A DNA stretch of 64,000 bases from Porodaedalea pini. Lineage: Eukaryota; Basidiomycota; Agaricomycetes; Hymenochaetales; Hymenochaetaceae. Of the stretch, positions 34,814 to 47,414 are shown piece by piece. Location: assembly GCA_002794775.1 (NCBI GenBank), contig NBAY01000019.1, forward strand, positions 547,077 to 611,076. Reading direction: 5' to 3'. The notes under the pieces are model-generated. The model saw only the letters and a program-made list of their open reading frames with translations. It had not been told where the DNA came from and made no database searches. Within the stretch, counting starts at the first letter, position 1. Each line of letters starts with the position of its first letter. The translations under genes and the position numbers were made by a program.

Positions 34814-36094
34814 ATGGGTAGGACGAAGAATTCGACAAAGCGCGACCCCTATGGACTCGGGGAAGATGAGCAATGGTGGCGCGATCAATACGAGCTGTTA
34901 CAAAAGCACGGATACAAGCTTCGTCCGAGGTTCCGACCAGGCTGGACACCTTCGTGGACTAACAAGAAGAGAGCTCCAGAACTCTGCGAAGACGGTCATG
35001 CAAATCGAGTATGTGATTCCATCTTATGCTCATGCTCAATATCATGCATAAGTCTTCCGTACAGCATCCAAAAACGATTGATGCAAGACGCATCTCTGAC
35101 GGAAAACGCGTACAAATCAAGAAACTCGTCAAGGGAAGCAAAGAGGTGGAGATTGCGTTGTTTCTATCAAATGGGCAGCTCCGTGAAGATCCACGTAATC
35201 ACTGTGTTCCAATCCTTGAAGTTTTCAGCGAGGAAGAGGACCGCTTGGAATTCATGGTTATGCCCTTGTTGATGACGTATGAGAGGCCTCCGTTCTCTTC
35301 CGTTGACGAGGTCGTGGACTTTATGAAGCAAACACTCGAAGTTTGTTTCCTGTTTGCTTGTCCTCGAGTCCTGAAGCGAACTCCGTTTTACAGGGATTGT
35401 CATTTATCCACGGGCAAGGCGTGGCTCACAGGTAGGCCTTCATTCATCGGACCACAGCCTTGATTGTAGCTAACCGGCATCCTAGGGATTGCTCAGTTCT
35501 TAATATTATGATGGATGGAGAGCCTCTATACCCTAAGGGTTTTCATCCCTCTATGCCACTACTTGACGTGTCTGGAAAGTTTGCCAGCCCGCGTCGACGG
35601 CGCGATGTTTCTGGTGTGACTTATTACTTCACGGACTTCGGCATCTCTACCCGTTTTGATGGAACTGAACAGAGCCGACTTGTTACTGGAGAGGACGGGC
35701 AAGATCAAGAAGTTCCGGAACTCCATCGACATGAGCCGTACGACCCCTTCCCTGTCGACGTTTTCATCCTGGGAAACCTTTTTCGAAAGGAGTTTACAAA
35801 GGTGTGGATCATTGGTCTTTTCGCCACATATGTATTTCACCTGCGTAGGTATATGAAAACCTTAGCTTTCTCGAGCCACTTGTCGAAAGAATGACGCAGC
35901 AAGAGCCGAAGGATCGACCAACTATCGAGGAAGCACTGCAACTATTCAATGACCTTGTTGGGCAACAGCCCCCTCGGTCATTACGGTGGGCCCTTGTTTA
36001 TTATGATGGTAGTAGGTTCGAAAGATTTCTTTGGAATGCCGACTCCGTGAAGCGTGAAGCTATGCTCCTGGCAAGGACCTTTCTGCGTGAGTGA
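34814..36094 (+). CDS. Family B, copy 2: basidiomycete kinase-like protein
   Basis: There are five exons. Exon 1 (from ATG 34814) carries WWRDQYELLQKHGYKLRPRF and RPGWTPSW. After an intron, KTIDARRISDGKRVQIKKLV aligns with the B1 Lys region. EFMVMPLL is followed by a short exon GLSFIHGQGVAHR joined to DCSVLNIMMDG (HRD loop). YYFTDFGISTRF is the DFG motif, then TGEDGQDQEVPEL and YDPFPVDVFILGN. The last exon gives VYENLSFLEPLVERM and ends at 36094. All splice joins I tried keep the frame, so it looks intact. Orientation C2 minus, B2 plus, A2 plus matches module 3. Role unknown; it probably acts with its module neighbours. Confidence 0.85.
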
Positions 36095-37180
36095 AATATC
36101 GCAGTCCGTAAGTAGCAACTTACAAATTCTTCTCAATAGCTTTCACGTCGAAAAGGGGGCGATAGAGAGCGTGTGCTAGGCTCTACTGGGCTCAGTGGGA
36201 CTCTTTCCTCTTCAGCTCATTCTTCGTGCTAAGTCAAAGTTATTAGGCATACTATTTTGTTATTTTCTACATACTCGGAAAACGGAATGTTTGGTGCGCG
36301 GGATACGGATCAATGGTGCCGGCCTCACTGCAATTATACAGAATACTTTTGAGCTAGAGTCTGCTCATACTCAGAGCTTGCCGAAGAGACGAATGCCATA
36401 CTTGAGTGAAACAACCCTCAGAACTTGACACATGACACGATACCGAATAAGAGACACAGTATACGAAACGGGAAGTGTCAGGCATGTACCAATATGTCTA
36501 CCGCACTGGCTACAGAAAGCAAATTGACTATTCTGCAATTGTGTGGGCAGTCTTGTTATGCAGCAAGCGGACGTGCCAGTCCCAATAGTGTGGCACGATG
36601 TTTGAAAATATTAATGAACGGCCTTAGGAAACCTGATAAGGTTCTCGAGGGCCAATACGCATGCAACTTGCGAACCAATGGTTAATAAAACCGACGATTT
36701 CAACAACACTTTTCGATCTTTGTTGGAAACGAGGCGACCTTGTTGAGCATTAAAAATAGAACATTGTGATACCCCTAGCTCCGTAGCAATCCCCGAAGAC
36801 AAGCTGTCAAAAGAACAAGAGCTCTGCGGCTATCCGGGCTGATCGGCGATCGAATAAAGTTCAAAGCTTAGTACGTAAGATCCTCTGTGGGATGTTATGT
36901 TCGTTTATGAGTCCACCCGCCTGCTTTGCGGTCTCGTCTATCGATCCAGCCAACTCATCGCAATTCTGCAGAGAATCAGGTTAGTTAACGCACTTATGTT
37001 CTACCTACTTCTCACTCATAGTCTATGCATAGTTATCATTTTGATCCACCCCCCCTTCAAGATTTGTTTTGTCGAACTTCTATCTGTAAAGTTTTCTGAA
37101 TCATAGTGAGCTCGCTACTGTCGCTACTAGATTCGCTGCTGACCATGTGCTTTTTCAAAGCTACCTCAAACAGTCTCGCC
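36095..37180. other. Intergenic region between B2 and A2
   Basis: About 1.1 kb with no recognisable gene. It is presumably the A2 promoter plus B2 3' flank. No palindrome comparable to that of module 1 was seen. Confidence 0.45.
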
Positions 37181-39019
37181 ATGTCTGACCTTGTGGCTCT
37201 GGTCGTCGGAATACCAGGCATTGTTGAAGGTTTCGTGAAGACATGCCGGACCATCGAAAGTTACAAAGGCGTGGAGCAGAAGCATCGAGAGACCATCGCC
37301 GACGCGGTCCATTACTCTAAAAAGCTCGAGTACTATGCTCACTTTGTCGATCGATCTCCCTTAAAGGAAACCGGAATGCAGGCCGGGTCGGAAGGTACGA
37401 AAGAAACTACGTCCGACGTATCACAGGCAGCGGATACTGCGAGTATGGAAGTTGGAGACCGTATGGCGATTCTGCGAGACTCTCATCAGCTTTTAACCGA
37501 CCTCTTCGAAAAGTCTCTCATGTCTCTCAGTACTGCTAGGAAGGTTGTCGATGAATGGACCCTGCGCCTTGGATTGGACGTAGATGATCAGAGTCACAGC
37601 CGCCTTTACATCGCAAAGCTTGCGCTGGCGATTTGTGATCGCTTGACTGGGAAAGATCGTTCCACAGGTCATAGAAAAGAAAATGGGCCGCTCTCTAATT
37701 TCCGCAGCAAGACAGCGCTCCTGGTTATCGGGTGTCAACAGATCGAGGACGCGATGGGTAGACTGAAACACTGGCTGCGCGAATTACATGACATACTCAT
37801 GGCTTCACCAGCACTGCGCCATCATCTTCCAAAGCTGGAAGCTGTCGTCTTGGAGCACGGAAAAGGAACTAATGATGATGTTCTATTTGTCGCAGTGGCC
37901 AGAGAGAGGGAGGGTGGTACGCAGACGATGGAGACTGTTAAGCCTGATTTGATATCATCACTTCGTCCGCTGGATGACCGGAAAGCACATAACTTTATGC
38001 TCGTCGACTCGCAGGATAGTCCATACCATGGCTGTCTTGTGGACCGCAGAAACGTTCTTCGTCTTTTGCAAGAGGGAAAGGAGAGTCAGGCTGTTAAGGA
38101 TACCGAGCTCATCGCTCGCCTTTTTGCTGAGGAACGTGACGAACTCGGACATGACATTTCGGCAAGTGTAGGCGTCCTCCCGTGCTGCGGCTTCGCGAGA
38201 CCTATTCGCGAGCACCACGATCTCGTCTTCCGCCTTCCTGAGAATACTCGACGGCCACGCACCCTCCGCAGTCTTCTTTTGCAAGGAAATCCCCGACATT
38301 CCCTAAACGATCGCCTCGACTTTTCTATCAAGCTTGCGACCACCGTCCTAATTGTACATTCACTAAAGCTTGTCCACAAGGATATCCGCCCGGATTCTAT
38401 CATTGTTCTTGAGCGGTTTAGTACGCTCTCTGAGGCATTTGATAGCCCTCGAACCCTTGGTGAACCCTACCTCGTCGCTTTCAACGAGTCACGATCGCTG
38501 GACTCAGCTACAGTTCCTATAACAGAGGCTCAAGACGATGAGGTCCGCTGGGCGTCTTTATATCGCCACCCGCGACATCTTGCAAGCCATCTTCATCGCC
38601 CTTTTGAGATGCGCGACGACATTTACAGCCTAGGCATTTGCCTGCTTGAGGTTGCAATATGGAACTCGCTCTTTTCCTGGGACGAGACGCGGAAGATTTA
38701 CGTCAACAACACTTCCGTATGTGACCTTTCCGAAGAAAGGTATGACAGGATGCTTGAAGAAATGGGCGAGGATTTGAATCGTAGCCAGGCGTGGTTCAGA
38801 CAACTGGATTTGGTGAAACTCGCCGAGGAAAAGGTCGCTGTGACTATGGGAAATGCTTTCAAAGACGTTGTCGTCGAATGCCTCACTTTTGGAACGGGAA
38901 AGAAGTCGCTGAAAGAGGTACTTGAAGGGAAAGACCTGGGTCGGACTCATCTCCAAAATCAGAGTGTCGCATTCATAAATAACATTCTGTCTAAACTTCG
39001 TAGTCTAAAACTGTCTTAG
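37181..39019 (+). CDS. Family A, copy 2: HeLo-like helical domain fused to pseudokinase
   Basis: This is a single-exon protein of 612 residues. Start at 37181 (MSDLVALVVG) chosen to match copy 3; the frame is open further upstream. The helical N-terminus opens with LVALVVGIPGIVEGFVKTC. A central stretch has ASVGILPCCGFARP and RTLRSLLLQG. The kinase-like part has VHKDIRPDS, AFNES at the DFG position (DFG lost), MRDDIYSLGICLLEVAIW, MGNAFKDVVVECLTFG and the terminal LSKLRSLKLS. By motif loss it is a pseudokinase. An MLKL-like function (membrane permeabilisation released by phosphorylation of the pseudokinase) is an inference from architecture only. It converges with D2, 79 bp between stops. Confidence 0.87.
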   Translation: MSDLVALVVGIPGIVEGFVKTCRTIESYKGVEQKHRETIADAVHYSKKLEYYAHFVDRSPLKETGMQAGSEGTKETTSDVSQAADTASMEVGDRMAILRDSHQLLTDLFEKSLMSLSTARKVVDEWTLRLGLDVDDQSHSRLYIAKLALAICDRLTGKDRSTGHRKENGPLSNFRSKTALLVIGCQQIEDAMGRLKHWLRELHDILMASPALRHHLPKLEAVVLEHGKGTNDDVLFVAVAREREGGTQTMETVKPDLISSLRPLDDRKAHNFMLVDSQDSPYHGCLVDRRNVLRLLQEGKESQAVKDTELIARLFAEERDELGHDISASVGVLPCCGFARPIREHHDLVFRLPENTRRPRTLRSLLLQGNPRHSLNDRLDFSIKLATTVLIVHSLKLVHKDIRPDSIIVLERFSTLSEAFDSPRTLGEPYLVAFNESRSLDSATVPITEAQDDEVRWASLYRHPRHLASHLHRPFEMRDDIYSLGICLLEVAIWNSLFSWDETRKIYVNNTSVCDLSEERYDRMLEEMGEDLNRSQAWFRQLDLVKLAEEKVAVTMGNAFKDVVVECLTFGTGKKSLKEVLEGKDLGRTHLQNQSVAFINNILSKLRSLKLS

Positions 39020-39098
39020 TACTTACTATGAATGCAATACCATCTCGCTGCTAAATGCTGAGTCTGTCGGGAAAACGGGTCGATTTGAAGGTAACAGG

Positions 39099-40569
39099 TT
39101 AATCTAAAAGCATATTCATATAAAGTGCAATGCCAGACGCATCAATACGTGCTTCAGGTTCGTCATTCCAGCAGTGTTCCATAATAGACCAAACGGCATC
39201 ATCAATGACTAACTCTGACGGTCTTGGCGGATGTCTCCGTGCCTTGAGTCGAGATAGAGTTCTGTCATCCTGTCCCCAAGGGTCGCTTCCTTTCAGCGTC
39301 TGCAAGTAAGATTGCCGATCTGTGAGTACAAATATACGAAGCTAAGAAAGAGACATACAATTCACCTCAAGCAGAGTACAACCGAACGACCATATATCAC
39401 CGTAGGGAGTTGGGTTGGTATAGCTGGGCTGCCCATTTATGATAAACTCTGGCGGGGTCCATTGTATTGAGGTCATCATTGTTGTGTATGCCATGTCTAT
39501 TCCAGTTTGGTCTAGGAACTTTGCGGAGCCAAAATCCGAGATGCAGGCGATGAATGTCTTGCCACTCTCTTTCACAAGTATATTAGACTGAAGAAGCCAA
39601 AACTGTCAGATGCTATGAAAAAGCAGATCAGTTGATCCACGTACGCCTTTGATGTCTCTATGAACCACTTGCGGAGTAAGCGAATGCACTAAATGATGGA
39701 AAGTCAAGTCATGTTACAAAATCAACTTTGAGCGCGTACGGTACTCTAGTCCACGTGCGACATCTCGTGTCTGAACATAGGAGCAATCAGCTTAGAAAAG
39801 CATTACTGCACGAGACGAAATATCATCGTACTAGGCTCAGGCGAATCGCAACGGTTATACTCCTATCATTCTCAACAAATCGACGCAGATCCCTTCGTGG
39901 ATAATAGGGCGAAACTGTAGCTGGCAGAATACTTCCATTGAAGCTCTCCATGAATGCAGAAATTTCCGCAATGTTCGGGTGGCTGCCGATCTTGCGCCAA
40001 ATGCCAGCCTCGCGCTTAAAATACTGAATAACACTTTTTATATCAGAATACCGTGTGTCATAGAAGATAAAGGTTTTACCAGAAGCAACTTTTTCTTCCT
40101 CTCTTCATCATTGAGAGCTTGCTTGGCAGTATCCGAGTTGAAGGTCTTTACTACAACGGTCCTCTTAAAGAAAGAAGTTAGTAAGAGCTATTGCTACGAG
40201 TTAAAGAGCACCTACCGGACTGTGGTCAAGCTCGGATTGGGATGCCATCGATGCTAGGATGATGTGTGAACGCCATCCATGTGTAAGAGTATCGATATGC
40301 GTAAGCTGAGACTCTTTAAATTCGGGAACGGCCCACTCCTCGCGGATACCTGAAGAAGAGAAGACCTGAGTAGGGTCAAAACACTGCACCTTTTCACGGA
40401 CCTGAAAGGATTTTTTGTTTCACTTCTTCTACGGATGCCGATGTATCTGATGACATCTCAAGGAGCCAACCGGGAGTAAAAATATTGATGTTACGAGGTC
40501 TGTCTCAACCAGCCGATTATATAGCGTATGAAGCGGTGGCAAGGAGTGGGAAGCACTACCAAATGTCAT
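39099..40569 (-). CDS. Family D, copy 2: compact protein kinase
   Basis: This is a multi-exon gene. Start at 40569 (MTFGSASHS) inferred because HTLYNRLVETDLVTSIF aligns with D1 upstream sequence. EEWAVPEFKES is the family signature. A VVVKTF-type segment supplies the ATP-binding Lys near 40140-40160. EAGIWRKIGSHPNIAEI lies near 39965-40010. VVHRDIKG is spliced to SNILVKES, then SDFGSAKF, IQWTPPEFI, GDIWSFGCTLLEV and HPPRPSEL in the C-lobe. HRD and DFG are intact, so activity is likely. It stands downstream of A2 on the opposite strand, unlike D1 and D3, which flank C. Confidence 0.78.
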
Positions 40570-41261
40570 AGAACCCGTTAAACGTCATGGGCGGTGCGTG
40601 AAGTCCTTCAGGATGGGAAGTGATACGATACAGTGGTTGAGAGGCTTCACTCCATGAAGCCACGTGTGCACCAACGAGGTATCACAGGCATAGCATAATC
40701 ATAAATAGTGATACACTTCTTGATCGAGAACAATTGACAGCTTGTGACCAGCGGACTCGAAGGGAAGAGTTTCCAGAATGTTCATCTATTCATCATAGAG
40801 AATGGAAGCAGATGGGGCTTGAACAAAATAGCACCAGTCTTACGATAATCAATATCGAAGGAGTGGTATTGAAGATTAATTATATGCGGCTGAGAAGAGA
40901 TAGGCCGCGAGATGCACACAATTTTGATAGATAGACGTCTACAAGGGGAAACAACTGAAAGTGGAACATGAGAGAGATCGATGTAACTTGAAGCCGATGT
41001 GCGACCCGCAACATGATGTTCGCATCAGCGTCGGAGAACTGTCTAGCGCTGAGTGGCCGTTTGCCTTGTTAAAATCCGATTGACGCATTGACGTACAGCC
41101 CTTTGGCTGCGCACGTCTGTCCGGAATGGATTATGTGTAAACGTGCGGTGTAGGAGCTTGTCAGGCGACTCGGCCTAGCGTCGTACTGAATCTGCGTACT
41201 AGAGACAGGTGAACTGAAAATAAGAGACTAGTACTGCAAAAACCGATACCTTCGAATAGGA
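40570..41261. other. Upstream flank of D2, no gene recognised
   Basis: Short ORFs only; no motif. Presumed D2 promoter in the left part. Confidence 0.4.
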
Positions 41262-42120
41262 TCAATAAACACTCGGACACGGAAGGCACACCCGGGGTCC
41301 CTGACTAGAGGCCAACCGCGGCTGTCGCATGTCGCTGAGTTCCCCGATCAAAGGAATTAATACAAGGCCCTCATTTTTATTTTTGTTTTTGAGTTTCGCG
41401 TCCTTACTTTGTGCGACGGCAACTGAGAGTTCACTGAGTCAATTCCGGGGATGAAGTCACGCGTCGGCAGAGATTTGCACGCTTTCCATATTGGGCGCAA
41501 AGTTCGTGCCAGGTCCCCGTCCGGATCCCTTTGTTCTCGACTCTCCCTTTGGCATTGCCAAACCCATGTCTTTTGCCTCCGTATCGCGGCCTGGTTTTTA
41601 ATTTACGTGCGTGAGCAGTAGCCTTTCAGGCGATTATGCGCATGTATACCAATGACGATTTTAATGCAGGCGCGTCGACGATGTTGGTCTCGTACGACTC
41701 CTTTGGAAGTCTACTGAACACGTTCTGTTTGCGAGCTTGACCTCCCGTTGGTCGGGATACCAAATAAAAACAAACCTATGTTCATTTTGTACGTGAATGA
41801 GCGTTGTTACCTTATCCCGCACAGACTAAATTTTAATATTTCCTGAGCAGAGTGTCGCTTGAGGTGGCAAAATGGTGCCCTAAAGCTTTCACCGTACAAG
41901 CACTGCGGTCGGCACAGCGTTGTTCATCGTGTCCGACATCGATGTCATTACAGTCGAGTAACTAGGTCGCCTATATTCGTACCAGAACTGTAAGTCGATA
42001 TCAATTCTCCAAGTACTCGGTGGCGATGAATTTACATTGTACTTAGTGCCGATGGTAGTCCGGTGCCAGTTACCGACCCCGTCACCAAGACGCTCTATCA
42101 CCTTGCTTAGACTCCAGTCT
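41262..42120. repeat. Dispersed repeat R1, copy a
   Basis: The stretch from the ACTCGGACAC motif to about 41885 matches 43658-44290 with scattered mismatches, and shorter blocks match up to 42120. It contains no convincing ORF. It is possibly an old transposon remnant or segmental duplication. Confidence 0.75.
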
Positions 42121-42491
42121 AAACACTATCACGTTCCACATCTTCTGCTCGATTTGGAATCCATGGAAGGGCGAAGTTCTTGTTGCCATGCCGAGTAGCG
42201 GACTCAATCTTCGGTGAGAAGCCTGTGATGGTCAATGTGTGTCTTTGAGTCGCTGACTATTACCAGTGCGTGATGAAATTTCTTGACTACTTTGGAGACG
42301 GCCGTCGCTCTGGATAGAATTCAGGTCGTTGTAGTATATATTTGCTTTCCAGTACGCCTCATTCGCCTTTGCTAAGTAACCACTCATTTGACGACTCGTT
42401 TCAGCTTTTGCAGACTTCCATCAGCGCGATCGGGCACAACATATTTTCATCACCTTTCTAGCACTCAAATATGAAGCTCCATATCGGGATC

Positions 42492-42949
42492 CATTTTTGA
42501 ACCGCGCCCTCTTGCTGAGCTAACTGTACACTGTATATGGTGGAGCAAATTCTCAATAAACTGCACATTCCGCATGCGTTGTATTTCTCTGAACACGGCT
42601 TATATTTGCTTAGAAGATGGGACTCTGGCATTGGCTGGCTGCACGTCCGGTAGACATTCAGTCGACGTGGAATTAATGATCATGAGGTTCCTCGCCTCCG
42701 AGAACGCCAGGTCCGACGTTGATCGGGATCGCGAAGAAAGAATCGTCCCTGTTACTGTTGATAAGTCATTTTCATGTCACCCAAACGGAGGCCTTCTTGT
42801 GCGTAAGCTTTGCAATGACAAAAGGATGGACAAGCATTAATATTGCACTTTGGCAGAACCGAATTCTTGTCGTCTATGATTAGCTCATAATGAGCATTTG
42901 CAAATTGGGCCTGTCCGTGAGCCGCAAGCTACTGAAGCAGGTCGTCAAG
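42492..42949. repeat. Dispersed repeat R2, copy a
   Basis: Direct repeat of 55281-55758, sharing long identical runs (for example around TTAGAAGATGGGACTCTGGC and ATTAATGATCATGAGGTTCC) with small indels. The two copies bracket module 3. No intact ORF common to both copies. Confidence 0.8.
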
Positions 42950-43657
42950 CGTCAAGACTCTGACAGTTATCGTTCTGTCACTGTGTCAGGTCTCAATTGT
43001 CCTTGTGCGTTTGCGCGATCGCGGATCGCGGAAGCAAATCTCTGTAGTGGACCCCGGACACTCGAACCTTGTGGGACGGCGTAGGTCCATAATGGTCCTA
43101 GGTGGTTGCCACGGCCAAAGGTTGGTTTGTCATTCTGCTTGTTCTCCCATCTACCGTTGCAAAGCCTGCACAAGGAGTGTTTTCGAGAAGCTGGCCTTAG
43201 CAGGCGAGGAAGCAATGAGCGTTGGGGGTCATGCATTAGGATAGACATGCATGGCTAGATCCTGGTGATTATAAAAAAGGCTCGCAAAGAGCAGAAACAG
43301 CGAAGAATTAGTCATACAGAAGGTCCGAAACTCCGATATCACGATTTCTGTCCATAGAACTTAGAAGTCCGTATACGATATAGATCCTGATCAACTTACT
43401 TCCTCAACAGCACTCAACATTTCTCCATTCTGAGATGACGTGCGGCTATGAATACTATCGCCGGGGGAGCTTGCTTTGCTACTTGTGCTGGTGTTGGAAC
43501 TTCGTGCTCGAGGCCCTACAGGCCTGTGAATGCGCAGTAGCTGACTAGGTCCCTAGGAGCTCTCCGCGTCGATGATGAGAGGTTCCCGTTTCATGCACTC
43601 GGAGGTCCATCGGGCCACACGTTCTCAGGCACCGGTGGTACACTCTGCGTGAGTCCG
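42950..43657. other. Spacer between R2a and R1b, no gene recognised
   Basis: Overlapping short ORFs on both strands near 42967-43248; none recognisable. Confidence 0.4.
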
Positions 43658-45308
43658 ATCGATAGACACTCGGACGCGGATGGCAGCCACCGCGGCTGTA
43701 GGCCTGTCAGTGTCATGTCCGTGGACGTTCGTTACTCTGGCTGAGTTCCCCGATCAAAGGAAATAATACAGGGCCCTCGTTTTTATTTTTATTTTGAGTT
43801 TTGCGTCAATACATTGTGCGGACGGCAACTGTGTGTTCAATTCCGGGAATGAAGTCACGCGGCGGCAGAGATTTGCATGCTTTCCATACTGGGCGCGAAG
43901 TCCGTGCCAGGTCCCCGCCCGCATCCCTTTGTTCTCGACTCTCCCTTTGGCATTGCCAAACCCATGTCTTTTGCCTCCGTATCGCGGCCTGGTCCTTGAT
44001 TTACATGCGTGCGTAGTAACATTTCAGACAATTATCCATGTATTCCAATGACAATTTTAATGCAAGCGCGTCGACGATGTTGGTCTCGTACGACTCCTTT
44101 GGAAATCTATCGAACATGTTCCCTTTGTGAACTTGACCTCCTGTCGGTCGGGATATCAAATACAAACAAGCCTATGTTCATTTTGTACGTGAATAAGCCT
44201 CGTCGCCGCCTCATGTATACGTGAGAATTTTAGCATTCTCTGACCAGAGTGCCGCTGGAGACTCGGATGGCAAAAAGGTGCTCTAAGGCTTTCAATGTAC
44301 GTCGTGTTCTTATCAATGTGAAGTATCCGTTTTCTGACTTTATAGATAAAGTATTTGAAGGAGCGTTGCAACATGCGCGAACAATGCCGTTGGTACGGCG
44401 GTGTGAATCGCGTCCGGTGTCGATGTCATTGCAATTCATGCCAGAAATGTGAGTCGACACAGAATTGAGAATATAGATTTTTTCACGGTCCGTATACATA
44501 TAGGCTGTACATGATACTATAATCTGGTCGCCACTAAACTTCCGGCGGAGAAACCAGTCTATGGGCTTTCATCCTTCTTCCTCCCGCCATCACACCTACA
44601 CTCACCCCTCACGCTCGTCACCCACCGCCTAGTGTGCGCCGTTAGTTTGTCGAAGGAGGGTTTGGAAACATGATCGCACTTAGTTGGAAGGCGTCTCAAG
44701 CGAGGCAAGCGGGTTGTACCGAGACTTCTGTACGTCTGATAATCCACGCTATTCCTGCCTTCTCCCCTTTCTTCTTCTCATCACAACGCCCACGACAGAC
44801 AGCAGCTAAAGGCCATTCCCGGCCAGCGCATTTGATGTTGTTCGCGTCGATACGTTACATTTCTACAAGAACATCCTTGCATTGCTCAGATACCGTGATA
44901 GTTGTGCAGCACGTGAAAGTGCCATGGCTATTCTACTCTTATGTCTTCCCAAATTGTCTTCTTGCAAAGGACACTGACGCGGAATGGTTTCTGCAGGTTC
45001 AAATACATCGAGCGCATCGTCGGCGCCTCTTCACATCCCTTTCATCTACCATCTCTAACCGTTTCAAACCTCCCTCAATCGATGCGAACAGCATCAGTTT
45101 CTCCTTCACCTTCAAGCGCTGGCACATCCCCGGTATCATTCTCCCCGTCTTCTACAATGGCAGTTTCGCAGAAACAGCAATTTACGACGCCTAATTCGCA
45201 CCGTACTTAGTGCCGTTGGTTCTCTAGCGCCGGCAACAAAGCTCCATCGCCGGCCCCATCGCCAAGACCCTATGGTCGTGCCGTCTCCGTGCTTAGACTA
45301 CACAGTCT
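43658..45308. repeat. Dispersed repeat R1, copy b, with about 720 bp extra
   Basis: It matches R1a at both ends (43658-44467 and 45190-45308). About 720 bp at roughly 44468-45190 has no counterpart in copy a, so copy b carries an insertion or copy a a deletion. A 174-codon ORF (44670-45194) falls almost entirely in the extra part but shows no recognisable motif. Confidence 0.7.
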
Positions 45309-46057
45309 CATCGCTTTCATTGGCTGCCGTATCTGCATGAATTAAGAGTCATGGAGGAGAAAAGTGTGCGTCGTCGAGTCGAGCAATGGCTTCGACTTCC
45401 TAACTGATTACACGAAGGTGGTGCTGTTACAAATTCTTGCTCCGTCGGCGCCTTCCTCTCAGTTCCTCGTTGACAATTGGCTTTCTTTGCAGATGGCGGT
45501 GCGTAATACATAAATCATTATTGCTCGCTGTCTGACTTTCTGTACAGTGATGGTCTGTGGCGTATTGAAGTTTACTGTGAGCAGAGCTAAATTCCTGGTC
45601 GTGCATCAGACCTAATATGATTGTTATTTAGGAGGACTACGTTCATTTTTTGCGAGTAGGCCTCCCACCAGAAAGAGTTTGCGTTTGGTGTTTCTGTAGC
45701 CTCTACTATTGAGGGGGGAAATGGTTTGTCTGGCGTTTTGCGAATCGTTTATACATGTATCTCTTACGAAAGCGGTTATCGCTCTCTTGATGCCGGGGCG
45801 GAATGATTCTAAGGGTGTTTCTGCGTCTAGCGGTCTAACGTTGTTTTTTGCTTGTTCGAGTTATTCGATAGCCATGTATACTGAGAAATAAACTTCTTAA
45901 ATCACTTCATCTGGTTGCACCAAGTCAAAAGATTATGCACGTCTGATAGACTATCGTCTCTCGGATCGATCCACAAGTGTGCCGGTATCATTTCATATAA
46001 GCAAGGAGAATTGACCCAAAGAGATCAAACACTATGCTATGCAGTTTCACCGATATG
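45309..46057. other. Intergenic region, no gene recognised
   Basis: Downstream of D3; only short ORFs. Confidence 0.4.
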
Positions 46058-47414
46058 TCATTTCTCCTCCATAACGAATCGATCCATGCATGCCACTACT
46101 TTCTCTGTAGGATACCGTGACGTTGGGCGTAGCTTCCAACATCCTTGAAGGAACTTCCAGTGCTCATCCTTGAGCTCTACGTCGCGAGGTCGTGGAGGGT
46201 GGTGCCCTTTCTCAAGTTCGCGAAACACATCAAGATTCGTGGGCCATGGATCACTTCCAGTCAGGACCTATTAAATCGAGCTCAGTAATGAGTCAAATTC
46301 AAATACAGTAGGAATGCTTACTTCTAGAAAGACGCAGCCGAATGACCATATATCGCCGGACGGCTTCGGGTTCGTATAGCTTTCCAGAAATGTCTTCGAT
46401 TTCACATACTCTGGGGGCTCCCAGGCAAAGCTGCACGATTTTGAAGAGCTGTACACAACATTCACAGCCGGGTCCATCAACTTGGCAGAGCCAAAATCGT
46501 TTATGCAAGCGATAATCCTCGTTGGGATAACTTTCAGAAGAACATTTGACTAGAGACCCTTAATAAGAAAAGCGTCATTTTCTCCATTTTAACACAAAAT
46601 ACGAACCGCGGTCAAGTCTCTATGCACGATAGGGGGCTGAAGGCTGTGTACTTGGATAGATATTAGTGATGTTGCTACTTCAGAAGAGGGACACTCTTAC
46701 AATGCTCCAAACCGCACGCGATGTCTCGAAGCTACGAAAATGTTAGAACTGTTTCCAAAACAGACACTGTTATATCAGGTACTCACAAACTGTAGCTTTG
46801 TCTTGTCGTTTGCATCGGCACCCTCGTTTGTAATGTAGTATCTCAGGTCACCCATCGGAAAGAAGTGGAATACGAGTACCGGAAAGGTATCGTCTCCAAA
46901 GGAAGGCATGAAGCCCATAATCCCCGCTATGTTTGGATGGCTGCTGGCACGCATCCAAATATCAGCCTCTCTTGTGAAGTACTTTCCGGAGAAATGGTTC
47001 GTCAGACATGGGTCGTCTAAATTCGATGGTATCCACATACCGCAAGTAATTTATCTTTGTACTTTTGCGTCTTCATTTCCTCCAGTCTTCCAACTGCGAA
47101 AGCTTTGTTGAGAGATTTGACGACAACGCTCTTAGAAAAGTAAGGTGCGTAAGCTCTCGTGGAAGCTGAAGCGTCTATCATGGTACACTCACGACTTTTC
47201 CAGCCTCTCGCGTTGCAAGTATACCCTCGGTTAGAGTTGATCGACCGGAATTATGAAAAACACGTTTTGAAGCTGTAAACTGAACGTCTCTGTATTCCGG
47301 AACCTTTGCGATGCGGAACTCTTTCGAATTCAAGTGGATCAGTTGTCGCGATCATGATCAATTAAGAGAGTGCCACTGACTTTCAATAATTGATGTATTC
47401 ATAGCCACGGACAT
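46058..47414 (-). CDS. Family D, copy 3: compact protein kinase
   Basis: This is a multi-exon gene; the stop (TGA) is at 46058-46060. A Met at 47414 gives a short first exon (MSVAMNTSIIE). FRIAKVPEYRDVQF aligns with the family D signature. Then come STLTEGILATREAG, VVVKSLNKAF (Lys), FTREADIWMRASSHPNIAGI, IVHRDLTA spliced to SNVLLKV, NDFGSAKL, FAWEPPEYV, GDIWSFGCVFLEV and HHPPRPRDVEL. HRD and DFG are intact. It is in tandem with C3, on the same strand and downstream of it. The start is moderately certain. Confidence 0.78.

Noticed and set aside
44670..45194. 174-codon ORF in the extra block of repeat R1b
   Set aside because: No recognisable motif and overlapping competing frames; not called as a gene.
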